A stretch of 64,000 nucleotides of DNA, from NCBI GenBank assembly GCA_964347345.1, contig CAYFYB010000001.1, positions 62,001 to 126,000 on the forward strand. Reading direction: 5' to 3'. Shown one piece after another: positions 22,217 to 30,628 of this stretch. The DNA is from JAJISG01 sp964347345. Lineage in GTDB: Archaea; Thermoplasmatota; Thermoplasmata; RBG-16-68-12; JAJISG01. The notes beneath the pieces were generated by a model that had not been told where the DNA came from, did not search any database, and saw nothing but the letters and a program-made list of their open reading frames with translations. The translations under genes were made by a program, and so were the position numbers. Numbering within the stretch: position 1 is the first letter of the stretch; every line of letters starts with the position of its first letter.

Positions 22217-23485
22217 CTACTTCTTGGCCCGTATCTCCTTCAGGATGTCCTGGGCCCTGTCCACCCGGATGACCCTCTCGGAGACCAACCGTCTCACGAC
22301 CTCGTCGACCTCATCGACGGTCGCTCCCGCCATGACCGCAATGTTTCTGGCGTGGAGGGACATGTGCCCCCTCTGGATGCCCTCCGTGGCCAGCGCGCGG
22401 AGGGCCGCGAAGTTCTGAGCCAGGCCAACGGCGGCTATTATCTGGGCCAGTTCCTGGGCGGTCTTGACCCCCAGCAGCTTCACGTTTGCCTTGGCCGTCG
22501 GATGGGTTGCCGTGGCCCCTCCGACGAGGCCCACGGCGAGGGGCAGCTCGATGGTCCCCACGAGGTCCCCATCCCTGTTCTTCTCCCACGTGGTTAGCGG
22601 CCCATAGTGGCCACCCATGGCAGCGTACGAATGGGCTCCAGCTTCGACGGCCCGCCAGTCGTTGCCGGTGGCGATGACCACTGCGTCCACGCCGTTCATT
22701 ATGCCCTTGTTATGGGTGGCGCACCGGTATGGATCGGCGGCGGCGAAGGCATAAGCCTCCAAAATGCCCTCCACGACCTCGTCCCCGCCGATGGCGTCCT
22801 TGGGGAAGGTCGCCTTGGCCCTAGCCAACCTCTTGACCGCCAGGTTGGATATTATGCGGAGGTAGACACGACCGCCAGTGACCTCTTCCACTACGGGGGC
22901 GGCCGCCTCTACCATGGTGTTCACCGCGTTGGCCCCCATGGCGTCCCTGCAGTCAACCAGGAGGTGGACGATGACCATGGGGCCCCGGTGGGTTTCGATG
23001 ACGCGAGCCTCCAAATCCCTCGCACCCCCGCCGAACTTCACCAGCACCGGGTCCTTCTCGTTGCACACCTCCAGAATTCTCTCCTTGATCTCCAGGACCC
23101 TCATCCTGGCTGCCTGGGGATCGGGCACGTCCACCACCTGTATCTGCCCTATCATCACGGGCTCGGTGGTGTGGGCCTCAAAGCCCCCGGCGGCGCGAGC
23201 CATCTTGGCCGAGTTGCTCGCGGCGGCCACCACCGAAGGCTCCTCGATGGCCATGGGCACCAGGTAGTCCCTCCCATTTATGAGGAAGTTAACCGCAATC
23301 CCGAGAGGCAGCGGCATGGCCCCGACGACGTTCTCAATCATCCTGTCGACCAGAGCGGGGTCTAGTGCCCCGGTAGTGCCGATCGCCTTTGACTCCTCCG
23401 CCGAAAGACCTGCAAACCTCTTCACCAGGGCAAGTCGCTCTTCCATGCTCTTCTTGTAGAAGCCTGATATCTCCGAAGTTGGCAT
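22217..23485 (-). CDS. hmgA: hydroxymethylglutaryl-CoA reductase, class II
   Basis: Reduces HMG-CoA to mevalonate for archaeal isoprenoid lipids. The 422-residue product has ENVVGAMPLPLGIAVNF near the N-terminus, DCRDAMGANAVNTM with the catalytic Asp region, the active-site Lys in THNKGIMNGVDAV, and the mobile C-terminal flap with the catalytic His in QRGHMSLHARN. The absence of an N-terminal membrane anchor and the flap sequence place it in class II, otherwise typical of bacteria and found in Thermoplasmata and Archaeoglobi. Most other archaea have class I. ATG 23485 is preferred over an upstream in-frame ATG (23503), because homologues start near this point and GGTGG precedes it. Confidence 0.93.
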   Translation of the reverse strand: MPTSEISGFYKKSMEERLALVKRFAGLSAEESKAIGTTGALDPALVDRMIENVVGAMPLPLGIAVNFLINGRDYLVPMAIEEPSVVAAASNSAKMARAAGGFEAHTTEPVMIGQIQVVDVPDPQAARMRVLEIKERILEVCNEKDPVLVKFGGGARDLEARVIETHRGPMVIVHLLVDCRDAMGANAVNTMVEAAAPVVEEVTGGRVYLRIISNLAVKRLARAKATFPKDAIGGDEVVEGILEAYAFAAADPYRCATHNKGIMNGVDAVVIATGNDWRAVEAGAHSYAAMGGHYGPLTTWEKNRDGDLVGTIELPLAVGLVGGATATHPTAKANVKLLGVKTAQELAQIIAAVGLAQNFAALRALATEGIQRGHMSLHARNIAVMAGATVDEVDEVVRRLVSERVIRVDRAQDILKEIRAKK

Positions 23486-23603
23486 GGAGCCACCGCAGGG
23501 CAATTGGGGCGGCAGATAAAGCCTTTGCCGATGGCAACTTCGACTTCTGTCGACCTACTAAGCAGGCAAAAGGAGCATAAGCCACGGTCTGATTGCTGGG
23601 ACC

Positions 23604-24116
23604 ATGAACAACATCAATGTGGGGAAGATGACTGCTTTCGTGGAAGAAGTCAAGAGGGATCCCAAGGCTGCAGAGAAGCACAAGACGGTGGAGGGTACAT
23701 GGGTCTTTCAAGAGGGTCGACCCCAGTACGTAGCTGAGCTCGCCTTTCCCGAGGGGGAGGTAGAGGTCTCCTGTGAGCTTGCTCCCTTCGTGGGAGGTTG
23801 GGGAACGAGCCCCGACCCCATCCAGTATTGCCTGTATGGGCTGGCAGCCTGCTTCGCCGCCACCTACGTTGCCACGGCCACCTCCGAAGGCATCGTGCTG
23901 AAATCGCTGAAGGTGAGGGCTGAGAACTGGATCGACCTCAGGAAGCAGCTCGGCCTGTCCAGGGACGATATCATAAAGAAGGTCCGTCTCACCGTCGAGG
24001 CGGAGGCCGAGGCGGGCAGGGATGCCTTGCAGCGGTTGCTGAAGCTGGCGGAGGAGCGTTGCCCGGGAACAGAGTGCGTCACCAGGAGCATACCCATGGA
24101 GGCGGTTCTGGGCTAG
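23604..24116 (+). CDS. OsmC-family protein (peroxidase-like)
   Basis: OsmC/Ohr proteins reduce organic hydroperoxides using two cysteines. This 170-residue product carries one Cys in the helix LAACFAATYVATATSEGI (about residue 92) and a second in EERCPGTECVTRSI near the C-terminus, as in the family. The beta-rich N-terminal half (EGTWVFQEGRPQYVAELAFPEGEVEVSCE) matches the OsmC fold. The family also contains members of unknown activity, so peroxidase function is not certain. Start ATG 23604, divergent from HMG-CoA reductase. Confidence 0.83.
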   Translation: MNNINVGKMTAFVEEVKRDPKAAEKHKTVEGTWVFQEGRPQYVAELAFPEGEVEVSCELAPFVGGWGTSPDPIQYCLYGLAACFAATYVATATSEGIVLKSLKVRAENWIDLRKQLGLSRDDIIKKVRLTVEAEAEAGRDALQRLLKLAEERCPGTECVTRSIPMEAVLG

Positions 24117-24173
24117 GAAGAGCCTCGAAACCCGGAGGATATCCTTTATAACGCGCTCTTGATTGGAGCCGTG

Positions 24174-24923
24174 ATGGATAGTGTGGTCCTGTTGGACACA
24201 AGAGGCCGTAAGTGGCTAGTGCCCGTCGGCCAGGGCCTGGTCAAGGTCAAGGGACTGGGTGCTGTGAAGACCGACGGGCTAGATCGCCTTGTCGGCAGGA
24301 GAGTTCAGCTCGATGAGCGTTCGTACCTGGTGATGAGCCCCTCCATCCGAGACTTGGTGGAGACCCTGAGGAGGAAGGCCCAGATTATCGGTCCCAAGGA
24401 CAGCCCCGCCATAGCCTTCAACTGCAGCCTGAGAGCCGGGGACCTTGTCGTGGAGGGTGGCGCCGGCTCCGGCGCTATGACTCTGGTCCTCGCCCACGCC
24501 GTCTATCCGAACGGGAGGGTGGTGAGCTACGAGGTCCGAAGGGACTTCCTCGAGATCGCCAGCTGGAACGTGAACAGGGCGGGGCTGGGAAAGATTGTCG
24601 AGTTCAGGGAGGAGGATATATGCGACGGTATCCACGAAGAGATGGTCAAGGCCGTCGTCCTAGACATCCCAGAGCCTTGGAGAGCCACATCCCATGCCTT
24701 CGAATCCCTCCTGGCTGGCGGTCATCTCGCCTCCTTCTCCCCCACGATCGAGCAGGTCCGGCAGACAGTCCTCTCCCTAAGGGAACTGGGGTTCGTGGAC
24801 GTAAGGACGTTGGAGCTGCTGGAGAGAGGTATCGAGGTCAACCGGGGCACGCGGCCGGCCTTTGAGATGCTGGGCCACACTGGGTACATGACTTTCGCCA
24901 GGAAGGCGCTTGAGCGCTTCTAG
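24174..24923 (+). CDS. trmI: tRNA (adenine-N1)-methyltransferase, TrmI type
   Basis: Methylates N1 of A57/A58 in archaeal tRNAs. Product of 249 residues. The N-terminal beta domain (residues 1-60) is typical of TrmI, with IIGPKDSPAIAFNCSLRAGDLVVEGGAGSGAMTLVLA as the SAM-binding motif I region. RVVSYEVRRDFLEIASWN follows, then the catalytic VVLDIPEPW motif. ATG 24174 is chosen over upstream starts because a TATA-like ctttata (about 24141-24148) would start RNA at about 24170, giving a leaderless mRNA. Its stop lies just before the MarC gene. Confidence 0.9.
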   Translation: MDSVVLLDTRGRKWLVPVGQGLVKVKGLGAVKTDGLDRLVGRRVQLDERSYLVMSPSIRDLVETLRRKAQIIGPKDSPAIAFNCSLRAGDLVVEGGAGSGAMTLVLAHAVYPNGRVVSYEVRRDFLEIASWNVNRAGLGKIVEFREEDICDGIHEEMVKAVVLDIPEPWRATSHAFESLLAGGHLASFSPTIEQVRQTVLSLRELGFVDVRTLELLERGIEVNRGTRPAFEMLGHTGYMTFARKALERF

Positions 24924-24948
24924 TGGAGGTGGGAGGACGTCGGAACAT

Positions 24949-25605
24949 GTGGAGCTGGTCTCCTTCGGATTCTCTGCCTTTGCCGCCATCTTCACCATCG
25001 TCAACCCCGTGGGTAACATCCCCTTCTTCGTCACCCTGACCCAAGGGTATACCAAGGAGTTGCAGCGCAGGGTAATCAAGAAGGTGGTCACAGTGGCCAC
25101 CCTGACTCTGATACTCTTTGGCCTGGTGGGCAACTACATCTTCCTACTCTTCCACACCTCCATTCATGCCTTCCGCATCGCTGGTGGCGTCCTTCTGTTC
25201 AGCATCGCCTTCACCATGATGCACGGCGAGAGGTCCCGGTCTAAGCTTACGGACCGGGAGCAGGAGGAGGCTCTATCCAGGGAGGCGGTGGGCGTAGTTC
25301 CCCTTGGCATTCCGATGTTCGCGGGTCCTGGCGCCATAACCACCGCCATGGTGCTGATGGGCGAGTCCTCCGTCCCCAGCCTGAACCCTCTGAAGGCGGT
25401 CCTGGTCCTCGTCTCCATCCTCGTCACCATGATGATCTCCTACGTCCTCCTGGCCCGAGCTGAGTGGATTAGCCGCCGCTTCGGGAGGATGGGCATGATG
25501 GCCTTCAGCAGGATCATGGGCTTGATCCTGGCCGCCATCGCCATCCAGTTCGTCATAGTGGGAATCCAGGGCGCGTGGGTGGACTACTTCCTTCTCCTGA
25601 CCTGA
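24949..25605 (+). CDS. MarC/UPF0056 family integral membrane protein
   Basis: Product of 218 residues with six predicted membrane segments. The first contains FGFSAFAAIFTIVNPVGNIPFFVTLT and the fourth PLGIPMFAGPGAITTAMVL, both diagnostic for the MarC family, which has two repeated three-helix units. Function of the family is unsettled, since antibiotic resistance once proposed for MarC was not confirmed. GTG 24949 has GGAGGTGGGAGG upstream. An in-frame TTG at 24910 would overlap trmI. It is likely co-transcribed with trmI. Confidence 0.85.
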   Translation: MELVSFGFSAFAAIFTIVNPVGNIPFFVTLTQGYTKELQRRVIKKVVTVATLTLILFGLVGNYIFLLFHTSIHAFRIAGGVLLFSIAFTMMHGERSRSKLTDREQEEALSREAVGVVPLGIPMFAGPGAITTAMVLMGESSVPSLNPLKAVLVLVSILVTMMISYVLLARAEWISRRFGRMGMMAFSRIMGLILAAIAIQFVIVGIQGAWVDYFLLLT

Positions 25606-25999
25606 TCCGCTGATACTGTGAGGACGGCATGGGTCCTGCTTAAGGAGAAGGACAGGGGAGATGGTCAAGCATCGCCGACGACTCCTTCACGGTCCTCGAC
25701 TTTATCCCGGTCCTCAGAGACATATGTCCTCAGGACTGGTAGCAGCTGACTGATCGTTTCGGCGAATCCGGAGAGAGGACGAGGTCCACGGTTTCGACTT
25801 GCATCTCAGACAGGCTGGATATCTACTCCCAGGAACTGAATCGCTTCTCTATCCGCTCATACAACCCACTCAGGGCGAGTTTTCCAACCGCAGGAAGCTG
25901 CCAGGGACGAAGAGAAGGGGTCCGCGTATTGAGAGGAGGGAGTCACCGGCCTGAGTACCTGCGGGAAAGGTTATCACTGGCCTCACTTTGTCCCTGTGT
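25606..25999. other. 394-bp gap with small palindromes, no gene recognised
   Basis: No convincing ORF on either strand. It contains a perfect palindrome GACATATGTC (25719-25728), which is flanked by two copies of gtcctcag. The second copy is part of GTCCT-C-AGGAC (about 25726-25736). A third near-copy (gtcctcgac) lies about 15 bp upstream. A TATA-like ggttatcac (about 25969-25977) points to the methyltransferase gene. Whether the repeats form an RNA hairpin or an operator is unknown. Confidence 0.35.
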
Positions 26000-26764
26000 A
26001 TGGTTCCGACCTCCGCTTCTCTCAATGACCAGCCAAGGATGTACGATGACCTTGCCTGGCTCTGGCCAATAGTGAGTCCACAGGAGGAATATGTGGAAGA
26101 GAGCGAGGAGTTCTGCAGCATCATAAGGAAGCACTCTGGGATTCAGGTGCGTACGCTACTCCACCTTGGATGCGGGGGCGGTCATAATGACTGCACCTTC
26201 AAGAAGCACTTCCAGGTCACAGGGATCGATATGAGCCAGGCCATGTTGGCCCTGGCCCGGGAACTCAACCCTGAAGTGACCTACCTTGCGGGTGACATGC
26301 GCAGTGTGCGTCTTGACAAGACCTTTGACGCCGTGGCGATCCTCGATTCCATCAACTACATGCTCAGTGTTGAGGACCTGCAGGCCGCTTTTGAGACTGC
26401 CTTCGCTCACTTGAATCCTGGCGGAGTCCTCCTCACATATGTGGAGGAGAGCCCGGAGCGATTCAGGCAGAACAGGACCAGGCAGTCGTTACATTGTCGG
26501 GCTGACCTTGAGGTCGTCCTCGTAGAGAACGCGTACGACCCTGACCCCGAGGATACGGCCTACGAGGTTGCCTTCGTGTATCTGATTCGACAGGGAGGCC
26601 GACTGGCGATAGAAACGGACCGCCATGTTTGTGGCATCTTTGGCATGAAAACGTGGTATGACATCTTGAAGAAGGTGGGATTCAGAGTTACGGAAACACA
26701 GGTGGCGGATGAGGACCCAGAGCGGGCGGAATACCCAGTCCTCATATGCACGAAGCCTTTCTAG
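26000..26764 (+). CDS. class I SAM-dependent methyltransferase, substrate unknown
   Basis: Product of 254 residues from ATG 26000, placed by a TATA-like box 25-30 bp upstream. ATG 26039, which gives MYDDLAWLWPIVSP, is an equally plausible protein start. It has motif I LLHLGCGGGHND, motif II region VTGIDMSQAMLALAREL, DMRSVRLDKTFDAVAILDSINYM, and post-motif HLNPGGVLLTYVEE, the fold of methyltransferase domain 25/11 proteins. The Cys-containing GCGGGH is a normal variant. No neighbour suggests the substrate. Confidence 0.85.
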   Translation: MVPTSASLNDQPRMYDDLAWLWPIVSPQEEYVEESEEFCSIIRKHSGIQVRTLLHLGCGGGHNDCTFKKHFQVTGIDMSQAMLALARELNPEVTYLAGDMRSVRLDKTFDAVAILDSINYMLSVEDLQAAFETAFAHLNPGGVLLTYVEESPERFRQNRTRQSLHCRADLEVVLVENAYDPDPEDTAYEVAFVYLIRQGGRLAIETDRHVCGIFGMKTWYDILKKVGFRVTETQVADEDPERAEYPVLICTKPF

Positions 26765-26856
26765 GGACTACCCCGCGATGCTCAAGCAATGCCTGGGTAG
26801 TTCTCCGGGATGCCCTGTCTCTTGAGGGAGGAAGTCATCGAAGCGCGGTCAGGATG

Positions 26857-27354
26857 CTATGGAGCAGACTCCAACGGGCGAAGACGGGAAAGCCTCTCTG
26901 ACACCAGTTCCTCCACCTTCCCCGGCTTCCTGACGGCCTCCAGGATTATGCTGTCCTCCCCAGTGTCTATGACGACGTCGCCAATTCCAAAGATGCGCTT
27001 GAGAATGGACTGGTTGAGTTCCACCCTCTCCACCCTCGTGTAGGGCATGTACTGCACCCTCTTGCTCAGGATCCCTTCTCGCCTGGCTATCCGGTTCTCA
27101 AAAACCATGTAGCGTCTGGCGATCCTCTTCAGCTCCGCATAGGCGAATGCAAGAATGGCAAACACGCCCAGGAGGAGGGGCAGGTAGAGGCCGAGGCTTA
27201 TGCCCATTACCTCAGGCAGATCCAGCTGCAGGATGTCCAGGGACATCGAGGCGCTGAGCCCTGCCATCAGAAACGTCAGAATATAGAAGTGAAAGGCGAT
27301 GAGCCGAGAGGGTGCTGTCTTGTAGAGAAGCTTGTCGAACTCACTCTCGCTCAT
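26857..27354 (-). CDS. membrane protein with bacterial-type PH domain (YdbS/DUF304-like)
   Basis: Product of 165 residues with two membrane helices (about 19-37 and 50-71) followed by a PH-like beta domain (YMVFENRIARREGILSKRVQYMPYTRVERVELNQSILKRIFGIGDVVIDTG). The run of IARREGI, TRVERVEL and RIFGIGDVVI is typical of bPH2 proteins. Bacterial and archaeal members are membrane-associated and of unknown function. Its start, ATG 27354, is 40 bp from the stop of the upstream 2-hydroxyacid dehydrogenase gene (27395), so the two may be co-transcribed. Confidence 0.8.
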   Translation of the reverse strand: MSESEFDKLLYKTAPSRLIAFHFYILTFLMAGLSASMSLDILQLDLPEVMGISLGLYLPLLLGVFAILAFAYAELKRIARRYMVFENRIARREGILSKRVQYMPYTRVERVELNQSILKRIFGIGDVVIDTGEDSIILEAVRKPGKVEELVSERLSRLRPLESAP

Positions 27355-27394
27355 GGAGGGGGCACGAGCCCCCTACGATAAATTTTTTGCTATT

Positions 27395-28381
27395 CTATTC
27401 TCCAGCCCGATACGATGAGACCTCGGGGTTGACCAGAAACCGAGGCCTCCCGCCTCTTAGGCCCTCCAGCAGGTTTTCTGCAGCGGCGACGGCCATCTCC
27501 GTCCTCGTGTCCAAGGAAGCGGAGGCCATATGGGGGGCAAGGATCACGTTGTTCATTGTCAGGAGTTCCGGGTGAACGTGTGGCTCCCTCTCATACACGT
27601 CCAGGGCCGCTCCAGCAATCTCGCCCTTCTCAAGAGCGGCCACTAGAGATCTCTCGTCAACGACAGGCCCCCTGGAGGTGTTGACCAGCAAGGCCGTCCT
27701 TTTCATAGTGCGCATCTCCCGATCTCCAATCATATGCTTCGTCTCTGGAGTCAGGGGCACGTGAAGGGTGACGAAGTCGGATTCCTTCAGGAGTCGGTCC
27801 AGGGGAACGAGGGAGGCCCCTGTCTCGGCCTCGATTTCCGTCCGTCTCTCCACATCGTAGTACAGAATTCTCATCCCGAAGCCCTTGGCCCGCCTAGCCA
27901 CTGCGGCGCCAATCCGGCCCGCACCCACTATTCCCATGGTCTTCCTGTAGACGTCCTTTCCAATGAGGAGAAGCGGGGCCCAGCCCTTGAACTGGCCGCT
28001 GCGGACCATCCTGTCACCTTCGCAGACCCTGCGGGCTAGGGTCAGAAGGAGGGCGAAGGTGAAGTCAGCGGGGGTCTCGGTAAGGCCCTCCACGGGAGTG
28101 TTGGTAACCATGATTCCCCTCCTGGTGGCCGCCTCCACGTCTACGTTGTCATAGCCGACAGCGTAGTTGGAAATTATTCTGAGGTCGCCCGCGTCAATAA
28201 CCTCCTCATCGACTCTGTCCGTCAGCAGACAGAGGAGGCCATGACAACCTCTTACGCCGTCCACTATCTCCCCCTTGCTCAGGACCCTATCCTCTTGGTT
28301 TACCTTCACTTCGGCTGAGGCCTCAACCATCCGAAGCCCCGCCTCGGGAATCTGCCTGGTTACGAATACCTTCCAGGGCAT
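27395..28381 (-). CDS. D-2-hydroxyacid dehydrogenase (glyoxylate/hydroxypyruvate reductase type)
   Basis: NAD(P)-dependent oxidoreductase of 328 residues. It shows ISNYAVGYDNVDVEAATRRGI, Rossmann motif IVGAGRIGAAVARRAKGFGM, VTLHVPLTPETKHMIG, catalytic Arg in NTSRGPVVDE, Glu in LDVYEREP, and His in APHMASAS. Archaeal glyoxylate reductases match this pattern best. ATG 28381 is chosen because the in-frame ORF from 28438 adds 19 residues that are not family-like. In a lineage with the glycerate branch this enzyme could interconvert hydroxypyruvate and glycerate. Confidence 0.88.
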   Translation of the reverse strand: MPWKVFVTRQIPEAGLRMVEASAEVKVNQEDRVLSKGEIVDGVRGCHGLLCLLTDRVDEEVIDAGDLRIISNYAVGYDNVDVEAATRRGIMVTNTPVEGLTETPADFTFALLLTLARRVCEGDRMVRSGQFKGWAPLLLIGKDVYRKTMGIVGAGRIGAAVARRAKGFGMRILYYDVERRTEIEAETGASLVPLDRLLKESDFVTLHVPLTPETKHMIGDREMRTMKRTALLVNTSRGPVVDERSLVAALEKGEIAGAALDVYEREPHVHPELLTMNNVILAPHMASASLDTRTEMAVAAAENLLEGLRGGRPRFLVNPEVSSYRAGE

Positions 28382-28446
28382 GAGCCTCCATAGTGAGAAG
28401 ACTATTTTCACTCTACCCCTGCCAAGGGTAATAACCACAAAGCCTG

Positions 28447-28899
28447 ATGACCTCGGAAGTGAAGGAGGAAGAGCTACGTCGCCCGGTGGCAGAGTTTCTT
28501 CGCAGGAGGGGTAGAAAGGTCCACCATGAAGTGCCCATCAACGGGAGGATAGCTGATGTCGTGGGCGTTGGACAAGACCTCGTCGCTGTGGAGCTCAAGC
28601 TCTCGGACTGGAGGGGAGGTCTCCGCCAAGCCATGGACTATCAGCTTGCCTGCAGCCACGCGTACCTCTGCCTTCCCTTCGATAAGGCTCTTAGAATGGC
28701 ATACAAGGCCTACTACTTCGAGAAGGAGGGCGTGGGAGTCCTCGGCTACATCCCCGGAAAGGGGGAAATCCGTGTGGTCATAGGATCCCGGCCCTCTCGC
28801 AGACTGCTGCCCTTTCTAGCCGATTTCTTGCAGGATACCCTGTCCCGTGGGGTATCCGGACCTTCGGGGGTCCCACCGAAAGTGGGGCAGCAGCATTAG
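28447..28899 (+). CDS. PD-(D/E)XK-type nuclease-like protein
   Basis: Product of 150 residues. A core near residues 31-53 reads NGRIADVVGVGQDLVAVELKLSDW, which gives the D...ExK active-site arrangement of restriction-endonuclease-like nucleases, followed by RGGLRQAMDYQLACSHAYLCLP, the usual supporting helix. No DNA-modification partner or known system gene is adjacent, so its role is unknown. It may be a repair or defence nuclease. A TATA-like ggtaataac (about 28427-28434) predicts a leaderless ATG 28447. Its stop overlaps the GNAT gene stop by 4 bp. Confidence 0.7.
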   Translation: MTSEVKEEELRRPVAEFLRRRGRKVHHEVPINGRIADVVGVGQDLVAVELKLSDWRGGLRQAMDYQLACSHAYLCLPFDKALRMAYKAYYFEKEGVGVLGYIPGKGEIRVVIGSRPSRRLLPFLADFLQDTLSRGVSGPSGVPPKVGQQH

Positions 28900-29333
28900 A
28901 CCTCTGCGCCTTCCCGCTTGCTGAGATACTGAATGTCCTCGTGAAGGCGATACCCCTTCGCCTGGAAGAAGGCGACGGAGTCCACGTTCCAGTTCTCAAC
29001 CAGGGCCGCCACGATCCGTCTACCCCGCCCATGCAGGGCGTCCTCGGCCTTCCTTAAGAGCAGGCTGCCTATGCCCTTCCTGCGATGAGGAGGAGCTACC
29101 GCGAGTCGGTTTATCCATCCTTTCCTCCCATCATCCGTCGCCAGGACGGTACCCACAAGCTCCGCATCTAGGTATGCACCCAGGGCCAGGTCTTCGTTCG
29201 CCGCGAACTCCTTTCCGAGGGCGGCAGGCAGGTCTCTCCCCTTGGGGCGATGGGGAAGCCCTGACTCCCGCCAGAGTTTCAATACGTTCTCAGGATCCTC
29301 CCCGACGAGTGAACGGATCATCGCCTGCTTCAT
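28896..29333 (-). CDS. GNAT-family N-acetyltransferase
   Basis: Product of 145 residues with the acetyl-CoA binding motif A RLAVAPPHRRKGIGSLLLRKAE (about residues 76-97) and the motif B region VENWNVDSVAFFQAKGYRL. This is the general GNAT fold, cytosolic. The substrate cannot be deduced. The gene is convergent with the nuclease, and its upstream neighbour is divergent. Confidence 0.85.
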   Translation of the reverse strand: MKQAMIRSLVGEDPENVLKLWRESGLPHRPKGRDLPAALGKEFAANEDLALGAYLDAELVGTVLATDDGRKGWINRLAVAPPHRRKGIGSLLLRKAEDALHGRGRRIVAALVENWNVDSVAFFQAKGYRLHEDIQYLSKREGAEV

Positions 29334-29423
29334 AGGGCCTCACCCTTGGAATCAAGCCCTGTTGCCTCCAGGATTTGACCACCTCTGATAAGTCTTTTTA
29401 CTCTCGCGTCAGTACACGCTTGG

Positions 29424-30341
29424 ATGAAGCGGACAACGGCGCTCCTCCTGGTGGTGACTATAATCGGAGCATCGGTAATGGGTGTCGTCACCTACCAGGT
29501 CCTTCAATCCATTCTCACCCGTCTGTCCTTTCCCTCCTTCCCGGGGGAACTGGCGCTGGATATCCTGGAGGCAGGACCCTATAGCCGCATTGTGGTCGAA
29601 GTGGACTGGACGGATGGGGGTGAGCCGAGCCAGATCGCCCTACAGATCTTTCGGCAGAGGCTGGTGACCTACACGCTGAAGGAGGAGGTGGAGGTTACGA
29701 TGTCCAACTCCTTTGAGACTGAAGTCACTTCCTTCCAGACGAGAGATCTGTTCGATGTGGAGACCTCCCACCGGGACTTCAGGACAGGGGAGGATACCCT
29801 CGCCCTCTACATCGTCTACCTCCCCGGGACCCTGGCCGACGGTCAGGATTCCATTGCTGCAACCTATACGAGCAGCTCAGTGGCCGTCTTCAAGGAGGTG
29901 GTTAAGAAGGTAGCCAGGGTGTCCAGGGGGGTCTCAGAGGACGACATAGAGACCTCCGCCCTCGTTCACGAGTTGGGGCACCTCTTCGGTCTGGTCAACA
30001 TCGTCTACGAGAGCGATCTCGACTATGAGGATCCAGACCACCCCTTCCACAGCACCAACAAGAGCTGCGTCATGTACTGGGCCATCGAGGCCGGGCCCCT
30101 GGTCACTGAACGCCCTCCCACGGACTTTGGGGACGAAGCCCTTTATGACATCCTGAAGCTCAGGGAGGGCGGGTACGAGATCTCGGAGAGCAGGCTTAGG
30201 GAGCCCACCGAGACCGTCACATCCCCGGCCTTCGGGGAGGAGGTTGCCACCGTCCGCGGGGCGGACAAGATACTAATATTCTTATGCAGAGGCTCCATGC
30301 CACCTCAGAGGGGACCATGGCAACGGGCTTTGTGCTCATAA
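29424..30341 (+). CDS. secreted zincin metalloprotease-like protein (HExxHxxG)
   Basis: Product of 305 residues with an N-terminal signal/anchor helix (TTALLLVVTIIGASVMGVVTY). The catalytic signature is HELGHLFGLVN (about residues 185-195), followed by DPDHPFHS, which could supply a third zinc ligand, and a Met-turn CVMYWA. This is the metzincin-like order, but the third-ligand spacing is longer than in matrixins or archaemetzincin. The last 30 residues (after RGADKILIF) look unlike a designed C-terminus and overlap the promoter and start of the following RAM gene, so the original stop may have been lost. Extracellular proteolysis is inferred. Confidence 0.72.
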   Translation: MKRTTALLLVVTIIGASVMGVVTYQVLQSILTRLSFPSFPGELALDILEAGPYSRIVVEVDWTDGGEPSQIALQIFRQRLVTYTLKEEVEVTMSNSFETEVTSFQTRDLFDVETSHRDFRTGEDTLALYIVYLPGTLADGQDSIAATYTSSSVAVFKEVVKKVARVSRGVSEDDIETSALVHELGHLFGLVNIVYESDLDYEDPDHPFHSTNKSCVMYWAIEAGPLVTERPPTDFGDEALYDILKLREGGYEISESRLREPTETVTSPAFGEEVATVRGADKILIFLCRGSMPPQRGPWQRALCS

Positions 30342-30550
30342 GCGCGGATCCTGGGAACGAGAGGGACGTCTTCCAGATGGTCATAAAGATCAAGGAAGTG
30401 GTGGACGTCCACCTTCTATTCGGAGAGTACGACCTCATTGCCCGGGTGGAGGCGGAGGACTACGATAGAATTGGAGAGGTCGTGGTGAACGACATAAGGA
30501 AGATTCCTGGTGTCAGGGCCACGAAGACCCTGGCAAAGATACAGCTCTGA
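30317..30550 (+). CDS. stand-alone Lrp/AsnC ligand-binding (RAM) domain protein
   Basis: Product of 77 residues from ATG 30317: TGFVLISADPGNERDVFQMV, then EYDLIARVEAEDYDRIGEVVVNDIRKIPGV and LAKIQL. This is the complete alpha/beta RAM fold of Lrp/AsnC regulators without the DNA-binding helix-turn-helix. Such proteins oligomerise and bind amino acids, and may modulate full-length Lrp regulators such as the one at 50162. A TATA-like ctaatattc (near 30272-30280) inside the previous gene would start RNA at about 30300. Overlap with the protease ORF is 25 bp. Confidence 0.85.
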   Translation: MATGFVLISADPGNERDVFQMVIKIKEVVDVHLLFGEYDLIARVEAEDYDRIGEVVVNDIRKIPGVRATKTLAKIQL

Positions 30551-30628
30551 AGCCTCGTTGGGTGCCAAACCTTCATCTCTGGTGGAATTGGTGAGGTTCT
30601 TGACTCTCTTTCATATGGAGGTTGCTCG

